A stretch of 63,235 nt of DNA from Polaromonas sp. YR568 (GCA_945878995.1 CAMCUN010000013.1:1-63235), one strand, 5' to 3'. Positions 22,992-32,135 are shown, counted from the first letter of the stretch. Numbers and translations: made by a program. The notes: a model not told the origin generated them from the sequence alone.

Positions 22992-25919
22992 TCATTGGCA
23001 GGCTTCGCAGCCCGGGTCATCGATGGCGCAAAACATAATGTCGGTCGCCGCTGTCGTGTTCATCTGCGCTTGCGCGGCGGCTGCGGCAGCTGCCAAGGCA
23101 CTCGGTGCGGCTGCACTCACCGTGCTGCTGCCAGTCCCGGAGGAGACCGCGTTGAGGTTGCCGGTCTGCACGGTTGATTTCTCAACGTGCGTGGCAGACA
23201 TGGTGCGCAGGTAATAGGTGGTTTTCAGGCCGCGCAGCCAAGCCAGTTTGTAGGTGTCGTCTAGCTTTTTGCCGGACGCGCCCGCCATGTAGATGTTCAG
23301 GGACTGGGCCTGATCGATCCACTTCTGGCGGCGCGAGGCGGCTTCCACAATCCACTGCGGCTCGACCTCAAAAGCCGTGGCATAGAGCGCTTTGATGTCT
23401 TGCGGCACACGGTCAATGGGGCGCAGCGAGCCGTCAAAGTGTTTGAGGTCCACCACCATCACTTCGTCCCACAGGCCCAGGCGCTTCAAGTCGCGCACCA
23501 GGTAGCTGTTGATCACCGTGAACTCACCCGACAGATTGGACTTGACCGAGAGGTTGCCAAAGCAAGGCTCGATGCAGGCGTCCACGCCGATGATGTTGGA
23601 GATGGTGGCGGTGGGTGCGATGGCCACGCAGTTGGAGTTGCGCATGCCGTCTTGGGCGATTTTGGCGCGCAGGGCGTCCCAGTCCAGCGTCGCGCTGCGG
23701 TCCACTTCCAGGTAGCCGCCGCGTGACTTGGCCAACAGGTCCAGGGTGTCCAGCGGCAAGATGCCTTGGTCCCACAGCGAGCCCTTGTAGCTGGAGTACT
23801 TGCCGCGCTCGTTGGCCAACTCGGTGGACGCCCAGTAGGCGTAATAGCAAATGGCCTCCATGGACTGGTCGGCAAACTCCACCGCCTGCTGGCTGGAGTA
23901 GGGAATGCGCATTTCGTAGAGGCTGTCCTGGAAGGCCATCAGCCCCAGGCCCACTGGGCGGTGGCGCAGGTTGGAGTCGCGCGCTTTTTTAACCGCGTAG
24001 TAGTTGATGTCGATCACGTTGTCCAGCATGCGCATGGCTGTGCGAACGGTTTTCTTGAGCTTGTCGTGGTCCAGCTCACGGCCGTGGGGGCCGTCTTTCA
24101 AGTGCTGCACCAAATTGACCGAACCCAAATTGCAAACGGCGGTTTCGGTGTCGCTGGTGTTGAGCGTGATCTCGGTGCACAGGTTGGACGAGTGCACCAC
24201 GCCCACATGCTGCTGGGGTGAGCGCACGTTGCAAGCGTCTTTGAAGGTGATCCAAGGATGACCGGTTTCAAACAACATGGAGAGCATCTTGCGCCACATG
24301 TCGGTGGCTTCGAGCTTGCGGCTGGGCTTGAGCTCACCACGCTCTGCCTTGGCCTCGTAGGCCAGGTAGGCTTTTTCAAAGGCTTCACCGCACAGGTCGT
24401 GCAGGTCTGGGCAGGTCGAGGGCGAGAACAGCGTCCAGCTGCCTTTTTCCATGACGCGGCGCATGAACAGGTCGGGGATCCAGTTGGCCGTGTTCATGTC
24501 GTGCGTGCGGCGGCGGTCGTCGCCGGTGTTCTTGCGCAGCTCCAGGAACTCTTCGATGTCCAGGTGCCAGGTTTCCAGGTAGGTGCAGACCGCGCCCTTG
24601 CGCTTGCCGCCTTGGTTGACCGCCACCGCCGTGTCGTTGACCACTTTGAGGAAAGGCACCACGCCTTGTGACTCACCGTTGGTGCCCTTGATGTGCGAGC
24701 CCAAGGCGCGCACGCGCGTCCAGTCGTTGCCCAGTCCGCCTGCAAACTTAGACAGCAAGGCGTTTTCTTTGATGGACTCGTAAATGCCGTCCAGGTCGTC
24801 GGGCACCGTGGTCAGGTAGCAGCTCGACAGCTGAGGGCGCAGGGTGCCGCTGTTGAACAGCGTGGGCGTGCTGGACATGAAGTCAAACGAAGACAGCAGT
24901 TCATAGAACTCAATAGCGCGTGCTTCGCGGTCGATTTCGGCCAGCGACAGGCCCATGGCCACACGCATGAAGAAGGCTTGCGGCAGCTCGATGCGGGTTT
25001 TGCGCACATGCAAAAAGTAGCGGTCATACAGGGTTTGCAGGCCCAGGTAGTCGAACTGCATGTCACGCTCGGGCTTGAGCGCCGCGCCCAGGCGGGCCAG
25101 GTCAAACTGCTTGAGCCGCGCGTCAAGCAGCTCGTTGTCAATGCCTTTGGCGATGAACTGCGGAAAGTACTCGGCGTAGCGCTCACCCATTTGGTCGTGA
25201 GCGACTTCTTCGCCCAGCACTTCGCGGCGGATGGTGTGCATCAACAGGCGCGAGGTGGCGTAGGTGTAGTCTGGCTCTTTCTCGATGAGCGTGCGCGATG
25301 CCATGATGGCGGCCTTGTAGACCTCGTCAATCGGCACACCGTCGTAGAGGTTGCGCATGGTCTCGGCCACGATGGGGTCGGGCTTGACGTCGGCGTTCAG
25401 GCCTTCGCAGGACACATTGATCAGGCGCTGCAGGTTGTTCACGTCCAGCGGCACGCGCTGACCGCGGTCGGTGACAAACATGGAAGGTGCTGCCACAGGC
25501 GCTTGGGCGCTGGTTTGGCGGGCACGTTCTTGCGTGCGCTTTTCGCGGTAAAGCACGTAAGCGCGGGCAATTTCGTGGTGGCCGCCGCGCATCAGGCCGA
25601 GCTCGACCTGATCTTGCACGTCTTCAATGTGGAAGGTGCCGCCGCCCGGGCGCGAGCGCATGAGGGCGCGAACCACGGCTTGCGTGAGCTGGTCCACGGT
25701 CTCGCGCACGCTGGCCGAGGCCGCGCCCTGCGTGCCGTGCACGGCCAGAAAGGCCTTCATCATGGCCACGGCCAACTTGTTGGGCTCAAAGGGCACCACA
25801 GCGCCGTTGCGGCGGATGATCTGGTAGTGGGCGTAAGGGCTGGTCTGAACGTTGACAGCGGCCACGCTGATGGCAGTGCTGCCGGGCAGGGCAGCAGGGG
25901 CGTGTGTGGTGGTGTGCAT
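22992..25919 (-). CDS. nrdA: Ribonucleoside-diphosphate reductase subunit alpha (class Ia)
   Basis: Catalytic subunit that reduces ribonucleoside diphosphates. Starting at 25919 gives 975 residues, longer than E. coli NrdA (761). The extra length comes from an N-terminal extension and an ATP-cone domain (YQIIRRNGAVVPFEPNKLAVAMMKAFLAVHG...), which gives dATP feedback control. Active-site blocks are SSNLCTEITLNTSDTETAVCNLGSVNL and GLMAFQDSLYEMRIPY. The C-terminal DPGCEACQ supplies the CxxC pair re-reduced by thioredoxin. An Ala/Ser-rich linker (about 40 residues before the end) is the flexible tether. The start has poor Shine-Dalgarno (AAAAAAGCTAAAAAAT). Two NrdR boxes flank its promoter. Confidence 0.95.
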   Translation of the reverse strand: MHTTTHAPAALPGSTAISVAAVNVQTSPYAHYQIIRRNGAVVPFEPNKLAVAMMKAFLAVHGTQGAASASVRETVDQLTQAVVRALMRSRPGGGTFHIEDVQDQVELGLMRGGHHEIARAYVLYREKRTQERARQTSAQAPVAAPSMFVTDRGQRVPLDVNNLQRLINVSCEGLNADVKPDPIVAETMRNLYDGVPIDEVYKAAIMASRTLIEKEPDYTYATSRLLMHTIRREVLGEEVAHDQMGERYAEYFPQFIAKGIDNELLDARLKQFDLARLGAALKPERDMQFDYLGLQTLYDRYFLHVRKTRIELPQAFFMRVAMGLSLAEIDREARAIEFYELLSSFDFMSSTPTLFNSGTLRPQLSSCYLTTVPDDLDGIYESIKENALLSKFAGGLGNDWTRVRALGSHIKGTNGESQGVVPFLKVVNDTAVAVNQGGKRKGAVCTYLETWHLDIEEFLELRKNTGDDRRRTHDMNTANWIPDLFMRRVMEKGSWTLFSPSTCPDLHDLCGEAFEKAYLAYEAKAERGELKPSRKLEATDMWRKMLSMLFETGHPWITFKDACNVRSPQQHVGVVHSSNLCTEITLNTSDTETAVCNLGSVNLVQHLKDGPHGRELDHDKLKKTVRTAMRMLDNVIDINYYAVKKARDSNLRHRPVGLGLMAFQDSLYEMRIPYSSQQAVEFADQSMEAICYYAYWASTELANERGKYSSYKGSLWDQGILPLDTLDLLAKSRGGYLEVDRSATLDWDALRAKIAQDGMRNSNCVAIAPTATISNIIGVDACIEPCFGNLSVKSNLSGEFTVINSYLVRDLKRLGLWDEVMVVDLKHFDGSLRPIDRVPQDIKALYATAFEVEPQWIVEAASRRQKWIDQAQSLNIYMAGASGKKLDDTYKLAWLRGLKTTYYLRTMSATHVEKSTVQTGNLNAVSSGTGSSTVSAAAPSALAAAAAAAQAQMNTTAATDIMFCAIDDPGCEACQ

Positions 25920-26195
25920 ATTTTTTAGCTTTTTTATGGGGTGTGGGGTGAGACTTGCTAGTTTGTTGAGCGATGAATCTGAACGATGGCGCTGGGCATT
26001 GGGTTGGGGCGGTGAATCTGGACGGTGAATCGGATCCGATGTCGGCGACTTTTCAGCTAATGTTGAACAAGTTTGAGCTAACTGTGAACTGATCTTGGTT
26101 TTTTGACGCATCCAAACCAAGTGTGTGTGAGGCCTGGTTCCGTGACTGAATCTGGGCGCCCTAGAGGCCGCTGTCCGTACTTATGATCTGGCCTG
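25920..26195 (-). other. Long 5' leader of nrdA
   Basis: About 275 nt lie between the predicted transcription start (about 26195) and the nrdA ATG. It contains repeated GATTCACCG/GATTCATCG words between about 25970 and 26035 and an A-rich stretch before the start. No gene or known riboswitch fold is recognised. Confidence 0.5.
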
Positions 26196-26199
26196 TTAC

Positions 26200-26246
26200 A
26201 CACTATACCTAGGGTACGAAGGCAATTCAAGCACTAGATGTAGTGT
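26200..26246 (-). promoter_or_regulatory. nrdA promoter with two NrdR boxes
   Basis: On the minus strand TTGAAT (26230-26225), a 17-bp spacer and TATAGT (26207-26202) form a good sigma-70 promoter. ACACTATACCTAGGGT (26200-26215) and GCACTAGATGTAGTGT (26231-26246) match the NrdR box consensus. They start 31 bp apart, three helical turns, as is typical. One box covers the -10 and the other abuts the -35, so NrdR binding would block RNA polymerase. Confidence 0.85.
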
Positions 26247-26544
26247 TTTTCTCAGCACGAGTTTGAAAAAACAACGATCGCATTCTTGACGGCTCCCAGC
26301 TTTGCTTTGGCACCACCCCGGCCTGCACAAATGTGGGCACGGACTTGCTTGTGGTGAGCACGCCGCTCTCATGGCGGCGAAACCAGCGGCAAATGTGAAC
26401 TGTTGAGCTGGGGGCCAGGCGTGGCGCGGCTCGCAGCCAGGTTTGGCACACCAAGGTGCGTGGCCATTGACTGGCGTCCGAGCCGCCAGCCTGGCGGCAA
26501 CCTGCCCCACACGCCCCAGGCTCACCGACTTGGACCCGCTCGGT
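26247..26544. other. Gene-free interval between nrdA promoter and ampD end
   Basis: No convincing gene is seen in these 298 bases. The only structure noted is GCCGCCA-GCC-TGGCGGC (about 26491-26507), a 7-bp stem without a U-tract that could act as a weak ampD terminator. Confidence 0.5.
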
Positions 26545-27132
26545 TCAGGGCGTATCACCTCCCAGTGGAGGAAAGTGCCGATCGGCCAGGCCCAGAGATT
26601 TTTGAAGTGTCTGCCAATCAAAGCCCGGCCCGGGGTCGAATTTTCGGCCCGGTGCCACATGTTCATGGCCCGCCAGGTGGGCAATCGGGTAGTGCGCCAG
26701 CAAAGCCGCAGCCAAGCTGGCCAGGCTTTCGTACTGCGCGTCTTCGAAGGGCTGGCCGTCAAGCCCTTCTAATTCAATGCCAATGGAGTCGTCGTTGCAG
26801 TTGCTGCGCCCGCGGTAGTGGGAGGCGCCTGCATGCCAGGCCCGCTCATTGCAGCTGACGAACTGCCAGAGCTCACCGCCCCGCGCAATAAAAAAGTGCG
26901 ATGAGACCTCCAGGCCCTGGATCTGTAAAAAATAGGGATGCGCTTGCCAATCAAGCTGGTTGGTGAACAGCTGCTGCACGCAGCCCGTGCCGTACTGGCC
27001 AGGCGGCAGGCTGATGGCGTGCAGCACGACCAGGTCAATGCGGGCCCCAGCGGGTCGGGCACCAAAGTTGGGGGAAGCCAGGGCTCGGGCGTGGCGGTAC
27101 CAGCCTTGGCGCCACAACTTGTGATCAGGCAC
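26545..27132 (-). CDS. ampD: 1,6-anhydro-N-acetylmuramyl-L-alanine amidase AmpD
   Basis: Cytosolic zinc amidase that removes the peptide from anhydro-MurNAc during murein recycling and so controls AmpR-type beta-lactamase induction. The 195 residues begin at a GTG (27132) giving VPDHKLWRQGWYRHARALASPNFGARP. Family motifs are IDLVVLHAISLPPGQYG (first zinc His), SSHFFIARGGELWQFV, RAWHAGASHYRGRSNCNDDSIGIELEG and HEHVAPGRKFDPGPGFDW (second His and Asp ligand). The start overlaps the upstream gene by eight bases; longer in-frame starts would overlap it by over 100. Mpl in this window works in the same pathway. Confidence 0.92.
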   Translation of the reverse strand: MPDHKLWRQGWYRHARALASPNFGARPAGARIDLVVLHAISLPPGQYGTGCVQQLFTNQLDWQAHPYFLQIQGLEVSSHFFIARGGELWQFVSCNERAWHAGASHYRGRSNCNDDSIGIELEGLDGQPFEDAQYESLASLAAALLAHYPIAHLAGHEHVAPGRKFDPGPGFDWQTLQKSLGLADRHFPPLGGDTP

Positions 27133-27385
27133 CCTCAGCGTCCTGGCGGTGGGCCAAACTGCAGTAGTGCAGCCCATGGAGCCCTGCCACGGCGTCTGTG
27201 CGCGGCAGGTGCACGGTGCATCGGGCGCATTCAATGATTTCGGTGGGCGACTGCGCTGCAGTGGGGTCCACGGCTTCAGGCTTGTGGTGGGCTGGGTCCT
27301 TGCCCTGGACGCGATGGCTGCCGCGCTGGCGCAGTATCAGCCACAGTGCCAGCAGCACCAGGGGAAGCAGCAAGAGGTATTTCAT
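27125..27385 (-). CDS. Small membrane-anchored PP0621-family protein
   Basis: An 86-residue protein with an N-terminal membrane segment MKYLLLLPLVLLALWLILRQ, a hydrophilic linker, and a C-terminal ECARCTVHLPRTDAVAGLHGLHYCSLAHR domain. The pattern CxxC ... C...H looks like a small zinc or metal-binding knuckle, and the whole fits the PP0621/YHS-like short proteins found beside ampD in Burkholderiales. It overlaps ampD by eight bases, so the two are coupled. Function unknown. Confidence 0.8.
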   Translation of the reverse strand: MKYLLLLPLVLLALWLILRQRGSHRVQGKDPAHHKPEAVDPTAAQSPTEIIECARCTVHLPRTDAVAGLHGLHYCSLAHRQDAEGA

Positions 27386-27411
27386 GGTGGGGCGTTCAGT
27401 GAATCACTCGC

Positions 27412-28212
27412 TCAGGCACGCGGAAGGATGACTTCAAGCACAAAACGCGAACCCAGGTAGCTGAGCAGCAAAAAGCCTGCACCCAAATACAACACGCGCA
27501 CCGCCTGGGGGCCGCGCCAGCCTTGTTGCAGGCGGCCAATCAGCAGGCCGGCAAAGGTCAACCAGGCCAGCATGGAGAAAATCGTTTTGTGGTTCCACAT
27601 GCTGCGCAGCTGTGGACCGTAAACGGTTTCGGCAAAGTACCAACCGGCCAGCAAACTGGCGGTCAACAGCACAAAACCGGCCTCTACAAAGCGAAATGTC
27701 AAGCGCTCCAGAGTCAGCAGCGGCACGCCGTCACCCCGGTCGTCGCCTGCCCGCAGTCGTTTTTCGGCCAGGCTCATGCCATAGCCATGAGCCACTGCCG
27801 CTCCAAACAGGCCGTAAGAAGCGATGCCCAGGGCCCAGTGCAGGGGCAGCCAGGGCGAGGCAATGGTGGGGTAGGTCAGCCCGGGAAAGGCCAGTGGCAG
27901 CAGCACGGCCACCGCGCCCAGTCCCACCAAGTAGCCGCGCGTGTTCAGGCGCGTGGAAAGCTGGTTTTCAATGGCGACCACCGTCAGCACCAGCCACACC
28001 GTCATGGACAAGGCGGGCGCAAAACCAAAGCGGGGTGGCTCACCAAAGAGGCCTTCGGTCAGGCTCAGCGCGTGCAGCAGCCAAGCCAGAAAGAACAAAC
28101 CCATGCTCGAGCGTCGGCCCATGCGCGAGCGCCAGCCGGCCAGCAAGGCGTAGCCCAAGGCCGAGGCAGCGGCAAGGGCGATGACCCAGGCGGGGCTCAA
28201 AGCTAAAATCAT
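27412..28212 (-). CDS. CcsA/CcmC-type cytochrome c assembly membrane protein
   Basis: A 266-residue protein with about eight membrane segments belonging to the CytC_asm (CcsA/YpjD) family. The tryptophan-rich WLPLHWALGIASYGLFGAAVAHGYGMSLAEKRLR and WYFAETVYGPQLRSMWNHKTIFSMLAWLTF blocks hold His residues expected to bind haem. YpjD-type members sit near ffh in many proteobacteria, as here (divergent, about 60 bp away). Real cytochrome c maturation needs the longer CcmF/CcsA, so the exact role is uncertain. TAAACT lies six bases before the ATG, again predicting a leaderless mRNA. Confidence 0.85.
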   Translation of the reverse strand: MILALSPAWVIALAAASALGYALLAGWRSRMGRRSSMGLFFLAWLLHALSLTEGLFGEPPRFGFAPALSMTVWLVLTVVAIENQLSTRLNTRGYLVGLGAVAVLLPLAFPGLTYPTIASPWLPLHWALGIASYGLFGAAVAHGYGMSLAEKRLRAGDDRGDGVPLLTLERLTFRFVEAGFVLLTASLLAGWYFAETVYGPQLRSMWNHKTIFSMLAWLTFAGLLIGRLQQGWRGPQAVRVLYLGAGFLLLSYLGSRFVLEVILPRA

Positions 28213-28224
28213 GCTTACAGTTTA
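28213..28224 (-). promoter_or_regulatory. -10 element of the CcsA-like gene, leaderless arrangement
   Basis: TAAACT (28224-28219, minus strand) followed by six bases and the ATG at 28212. No Shine-Dalgarno is present. Confidence 0.45.
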
Positions 28225-28272
28225 TCCTTTCGCACTTTCATTTCCGTGGTCGCTTGGCGCCTGCGGCACGCC

Positions 28273-29649
28273 ATGGCCTCAGCCCTCACCGACAAACTCT
28301 CTCGCCTCGTCAAAGAACTCCGGGGGCAGGCCCGCATCACCGAGGCCAATGTGCAAGACATGTTGCGCGAGGTGCGCATGGCTCTGCTCGAGGCCGACGT
28401 GGCCCTGCCCGTGGTGCGCGACTTCATTGCCCGCGTCAAGGACAAGGCCCTGGGCCAAGAGGTGATGGGCTCGCTTTCTCCCGGCCAGGCGCTGGTGGGC
28501 ATCGTCAACAAGGAACTCGCCGCCACCATGGGCGAGGGCGTGAGCGACATCAACTTGGCCACCCAGCCGCCGGCCGTGATCCTGATGGCGGGCCTGCAAG
28601 GCGCGGGCAAGACCACCACCACCGCCAAGCTGGCCAAGCATCTGATTGAAAAGCGCAAGAAAAAAGTGCTCACGGTCTCGGGCGACGTCTACCGCCCGGC
28701 CGCCATTGAACAGCTCAAAACCGTCACCCGCCAAGCCGGGGCCGAATGGTTCCCCAGCACGCCCGATCAAAAGCCGCTGGACATTGCCCGGGCTGCGCTG
28801 GACTATGCCAAGCGCCATTTTTTCGATGTGCTGCTGGTCGACACCGCGGGCCGCCTGGCCATTGACGAGGCGCTGATGCGCGAGATCCGCGAGCTGCACG
28901 CCGAGCTCAAGCCGGTGGAAACGCTCTTTGTGGTCGACGCCATGCAGGGCCAAGACGCCATTAATACGGCCAAGGCCTTCAAAGAAGCGCTGCCGCTGAC
29001 CGGTATTGTGCTGACCAAGCTCGACGGCGACTCGCGCGGCGGCGCGGCGCTGTCGGTGCGCCAAATCACGGGCGCGCCCATCAAATTCGCAGGCGTGTCT
29101 GAAAAGATTGACGGCTTGGAGGTGTTTGACGCCGAGCGCCACGCCGGCCGCATTTTGGGCATGGGCGACATCGTGGCCCTGGTCGAGCAGGTGACTGCAG
29201 GCGTGGACATGCAGGCCGCCGAGAAGTTCGCTGCCAAGATGAAAAGCGGCTCGGACTTCGACCTGGAAGACTTTTTAAGCCAAATTCAGCAGATGAAGAA
29301 CATGGGCGGTCTGTCCAGCCTGATGGACAAGCTGCCCACCGAGATGGCGGCCAAGGCCTCGCACATGGACATGGACAAGGCCGAGCGCGACATCCGGCGC
29401 AAAGAAGGCATCATCCACAGCATGACGCCCAAGGAGAGGCGCAAGCCCGACTTGATCAAGGCCACCCGCAAGAGGCGCATCGCGGCCGGTGCGGGCGTGC
29501 AGGTTCAAGACGTCAACCGCCTGCTCAACGAGTTTGAGCAAATGCAGACCATGATGAAAAAAATGAAGGGCGGCGGCCTCATGAAAATGATGAAGCGCAT
29601 GGGCGGCATGAAGGGAATGAAAGGCATGGGCGGCATGCCCAAGTTTTGA
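28273..29649 (+). CDS. ffh: Signal recognition particle protein Ffh
   Basis: SRP GTPase that binds 4.5S RNA and nascent signal sequences and docks with FtsY. Starting at the ATG at 28273 gives MASALTDKLSRLVKELRGQARITEANV, the normal N-domain; an upstream GTG (28246) has no site. The G-domain has GLQGAGKTTTTAKLAKHL, DTAGRLAIDE and TKLDGDSRGGAALS; the M-domain has MTPKERRKPDLIKATRKRRIAAGAG and a methionine-rich tail (MMKKMKGGGLMKMMKRMGGM). Length 458 is typical. Confidence 0.97.
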   Translation: MASALTDKLSRLVKELRGQARITEANVQDMLREVRMALLEADVALPVVRDFIARVKDKALGQEVMGSLSPGQALVGIVNKELAATMGEGVSDINLATQPPAVILMAGLQGAGKTTTTAKLAKHLIEKRKKKVLTVSGDVYRPAAIEQLKTVTRQAGAEWFPSTPDQKPLDIARAALDYAKRHFFDVLLVDTAGRLAIDEALMREIRELHAELKPVETLFVVDAMQGQDAINTAKAFKEALPLTGIVLTKLDGDSRGGAALSVRQITGAPIKFAGVSEKIDGLEVFDAERHAGRILGMGDIVALVEQVTAGVDMQAAEKFAAKMKSGSDFDLEDFLSQIQQMKNMGGLSSLMDKLPTEMAAKASHMDMDKAERDIRRKEGIIHSMTPKERRKPDLIKATRKRRIAAGAGVQVQDVNRLLNEFEQMQTMMKKMKGGGLMKMMKRMGGMKGMKGMGGMPKF

Positions 29650-29741
29650 ACCCCTGAGGATTCAAGCGCCTCGCATCCGGGGCTTTTTGAGGCAGCTCGG
29701 TGCGCGCATCACCGAACTGTCAGCCTCAAGCGGCCCTGTTT

Positions 29742-31091
29742 TTAAAGCACCAAGCGGCCGCGCAAGGTGTAGGCCTTGGCCTCGGTGATGGACACGTCCA
29801 CCAACTGCCCGATCAGCTCGGGCGGGCCCTGAAAATTGACCACCCGGTTGCATTCGGTGCGCCCCATCAGCTCGCTGGTGTCGCGCTTGGACAGGCCTTC
29901 AACCAACAGGCGCTGCACCGTGCCTAGGCGGCTTTCACTGATGGATTTGATGTTGGCGTTGATGGCCGCTTGCAGCGTGTGCAGGCGCGCCAGCTTGACG
30001 GAGTGGGGCGTGTCGTCGGGCAAGTTGGCCGCCGGCGTGCCCGGGCGCGGGCTGAAGATGAAGCTGAAGCTGTTGTCAAAGTGGATGTCTTCGATCAGCT
30101 TCATCATGCGGCCAAAGTCGTCTTCGGTCTCGCCCGGAAAACCCACAATGAAGTCGCTGCTCATGGCCATGTCGGGCCGAATGGCGCGCAGCTTGCGGAC
30201 TGTGCTTTTGTATTCCATGGCGGTGTAGCCGCGCTTCATGGCCATCAAGATTTTGTCGCTGCCGTGCTGCACCGGCAGGTGCAGGTGGCTCACCAGTTTG
30301 GGGATCTTGGCGTACACGTCGATCAGGCGCTGCGTGAACTCGTTGGGGTGGCTGGTGGTGTAGCGTATGCGCTCTATGCCGGGAATCTCGGCCACGTACT
30401 CAATGAGCTGGGCAAAGTCGGCCATCTCGGCCGTGTCGCCCATGGCGCCCCGGTAGGCGTTGACGTTTTGGCCCAGCATGGTGATCTCGCGCACGCCTTG
30501 CGCGGCGAGTTCGGCGATTTCCACCAGCACGTCGTCCAGCGGGCGCGAGACCTCGTCGCCCCGGGTGTAGGGCACCACACAGTAGCTGCAGTACTTGGAG
30601 CAGCCTTCCATGATGGAGACAAAGGCCGCAGGCCCGTCTTTGCGGGCGGGCGGCAGGTGGTCGAACTTTTCAATCTCGGGAAAGCTGATGTCCACCTGCG
30701 GCCGGTTTTCGCGCTGGCGTGCGTCCAGCAGCTGGGGCAGGCGGTGCAGGGTTTGCGGGCCAAAGACCACGTCCACGTAGGGCGCGCGGGCCACGATGGC
30801 CTGGCCTTCTTGGCTGGCCACGCAGCCGCCCACGCCAATGAGCACGCCTTTTTTCTTCAAGTGCTTGACGCGGCCCAGGTCTGAAAAAACCTTTTCCTGC
30901 GCTTTTTCCCGCACCGAGCAGGTGTTGAACAAAATCAGGTCGGCCTGCTCTGGGTCATCCGTGGGCACGTAGCCTTGAGCGGCGCCCAGCACGTCGGACA
31001 TCTTGCCCGAGTCGTACTCGTTCATTTGGCAGCCAAAGGTCTTGATGAAGACTTTTTTGGTTTTGGCCGCGGGGGGCAAGAGGGCGCTCAT
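29742..31091 (-). CDS. miaB: tRNA-2-methylthio-N6-dimethylallyladenosine synthase MiaB
   Basis: Radical-SAM methylthiotransferase that converts i6A37 to ms2i6A37 in tRNAs reading UNN codons. The start at 31091 gives 449 residues. Three N-terminal cysteines ([40 protein letters not shown]) hold the auxiliary cluster. [21 protein letters not shown] gives the CxxxCxxC radical-SAM cluster. The C-terminal TRAM domain follows ([37 protein letters not shown]). A 141-nt in-frame extension upstream lacks features and contains the tRNA terminator region, so the shorter start is right. Confidence 0.96.
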   Translation of the reverse strand: MSALLPPAAKTKKVFIKTFGCQMNEYDSGKMSDVLGAAQGYVPTDDPEQADLILFNTCSVREKAQEKVFSDLGRVKHLKKKGVLIGVGGCVASQEGQAIVARAPYVDVVFGPQTLHRLPQLLDARQRENRPQVDISFPEIEKFDHLPPARKDGPAAFVSIMEGCSKYCSYCVVPYTRGDEVSRPLDDVLVEIAELAAQGVREITMLGQNVNAYRGAMGDTAEMADFAQLIEYVAEIPGIERIRYTTSHPNEFTQRLIDVYAKIPKLVSHLHLPVQHGSDKILMAMKRGYTAMEYKSTVRKLRAIRPDMAMSSDFIVGFPGETEDDFGRMMKLIEDIHFDNSFSFIFSPRPGTPAANLPDDTPHSVKLARLHTLQAAINANIKSISESRLGTVQRLLVEGLSKRDTSELMGRTECNRVVNFQGPPELIGQLVDVSITEAKAYTLRGRLVL

Positions 31092-31157
31092 GCCAGCACC
31101 TGGGGGCAAAAGGGGTCGCAGCGGTTCATGGTGTGTGTCCAGAGGCTGAAAGTAAGA

Positions 31158-31187
31158 AAGCCTCAGAGGGCAGAACCTCTGAGGCTT
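31158..31187 (-). terminator. Intrinsic terminator of tRNA-Met
   Basis: AAGCCTCAGAGG pairs perfectly over 12 bp with CCTCTGAGGCTT around a 6-nt loop, followed on the minus strand by TTCTT. It begins seven bases after the CCA end of the tRNA. Confidence 0.8.
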
Positions 31188-31193
31188 GAAGTT

Positions 31194-31270
31194 TGGTGGT
31201 GATAGGTGGACTTGAACCACCGACATCAGCATTATGAATGCTGCGCTCTAACCAACTGAGCTATATCACC
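31194..31270 (-). tRNA. tRNA-Met (anticodon CAU)
   Basis: A 77-nt cloverleaf on the minus strand: acceptor GGTGATA/TATCACC, D-arm AGCTCAGTTGGTTAGAGC, anticodon arm CAGCA-TTCATAA-TGCTG with anticodon CAU, T-arm GGTGG-TTCAAGT-CCACC, and encoded 3' CCA. The CAU anticodon could also be a lysidine-modified tRNA-Ile, but the ordinary elongator Met pattern (TTCATAA loop) fits well. It is not initiator tRNA, which has GGG/CCC pairs in the anticodon stem. A TATAAT -10 sits at 31284-31279 upstream. Confidence 0.9.
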
Positions 31271-31278
31271 ATAAAACA

Positions 31279-31284
31279 ATTATA
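31279..31284 (-). promoter_or_regulatory. -10 element of the tRNA-Met promoter
   Basis: A perfect TATAAT reads on the minus strand (31284-31279), eight bases before the tRNA 5' end. The -35 is not clear. Confidence 0.6.
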
Positions 31285-31346
31285 GCGATTTCTCAAAGCC
31301 CTGGGCAGGCACCAGCGGCCCGACTTTGCACGTGGTGACCGCGTCT

Positions 31347-32135
31347 TTATCGGTTCTTGAAGGCCGGTGCGCGCTTGTTTAAAAAAGCGTCCATGCCCTC
31401 GGTTTTGTCTTCGGTCGAGAACAGCGCGTGGAACAGCCGGCGCTCGTACTGCAGGCCGTCGCGCAGCGGGCCTTCAAAAGCCAGGTTCACCGATTCCTTG
31501 ATGGCCAGCACCGCCAGGCGGCCGTATTGGGCAATTTGCAGAGCCGCGCCCAGTGCTTCGTCTTGCAGCTTGTCCAGCGGCACCACACGGCTGACCAAGC
31601 CGCAGCGCTCGGCTTCTTGGGCGTCCATCATCCGGCCAGTCAGTGCCAAGTCCATGGCCTTGGACTTGCCCACCGAGCGCGGCAGGCGCTGGGTGCCGCC
31701 TGCGCCGGGGATGATGCCCAGCTTGACCTCGGGTTGGCCAAATTTGGCGTTATCGGCCGCAATGATGAAGTCGCACATCATGGCCAGCTCGCAGCCGCCG
31801 CCCAGGGCAAAGCCGCTGACGGCCGCAATCACGGGCTTGCGCACCTTCAAAATGGTTTCCCAGTTGCGGCTGATCAGGCCCTGGCCAAAAGCCTGGGCAA
31901 AGTCAAAGGGCAAAAACATGTTGATGTCGGCGCCGGCGGCAAAGGCTTTGTCGCTGCCGGTCACGATGATGCAGCCCACACCGTCGTCGGCATCAAAGGC
32001 CAGCAAGGCGGCGCCCAACTCGTCCATCAGCTGGTCGTTCAGGGCGTTGAGTTGTTTGGGGCGGTTCAAGCGGATCAGACCCACCTGTTGGCCTTCGGGG
32101 CCTTGGGTGCTGACTTCAATGGTGTCGTAGCTCAT
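31347..32135 (-). CDS. Enoyl-CoA hydratase/isomerase family protein
   Basis: A 262-residue crotonase-fold enzyme that hydrates enoyl-CoA in fatty-acid or aromatic-acid beta-oxidation. Motifs are IRLNRPKQLNALNDQLMDEL at the N-terminus, the oxyanion region GSDKAFAAGADI and AVSGFALGGGCELAMMCDFIIAA, and the second catalytic Glu region KFGQPEVKLGIIPGAGGTQRLPRSVG. Both catalytic Glu are present, as in true hydratases. The start at 32135 follows CAGGAGACAC. It may be PaaF/Ech-like; the pathway is not defined by neighbours. Confidence 0.92.
   Translation of the reverse strand: MSYDTIEVSTQGPEGQQVGLIRLNRPKQLNALNDQLMDELGAALLAFDADDGVGCIIVTGSDKAFAAGADINMFLPFDFAQAFGQGLISRNWETILKVRKPVIAAVSGFALGGGCELAMMCDFIIAADNAKFGQPEVKLGIIPGAGGTQRLPRSVGKSKAMDLALTGRMMDAQEAERCGLVSRVVPLDKLQDEALGAALQIAQYGRLAVLAIKESVNLAFEGPLRDGLQYERRLFHALFSTEDKTEGMDAFLNKRAPAFKNR

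Noticed and set aside
24693..25928. 411-codon plus-strand frame opposite nrdA
   Set aside because: Overlaps essential catalytic parts of nrdA and lacks any domain.
26196..26762. 188-codon minus-strand frame beside ampD
   Set aside because: It overlaps the ampD end and the NrdR boxes/promoter of nrdA in another frame, with no motifs.
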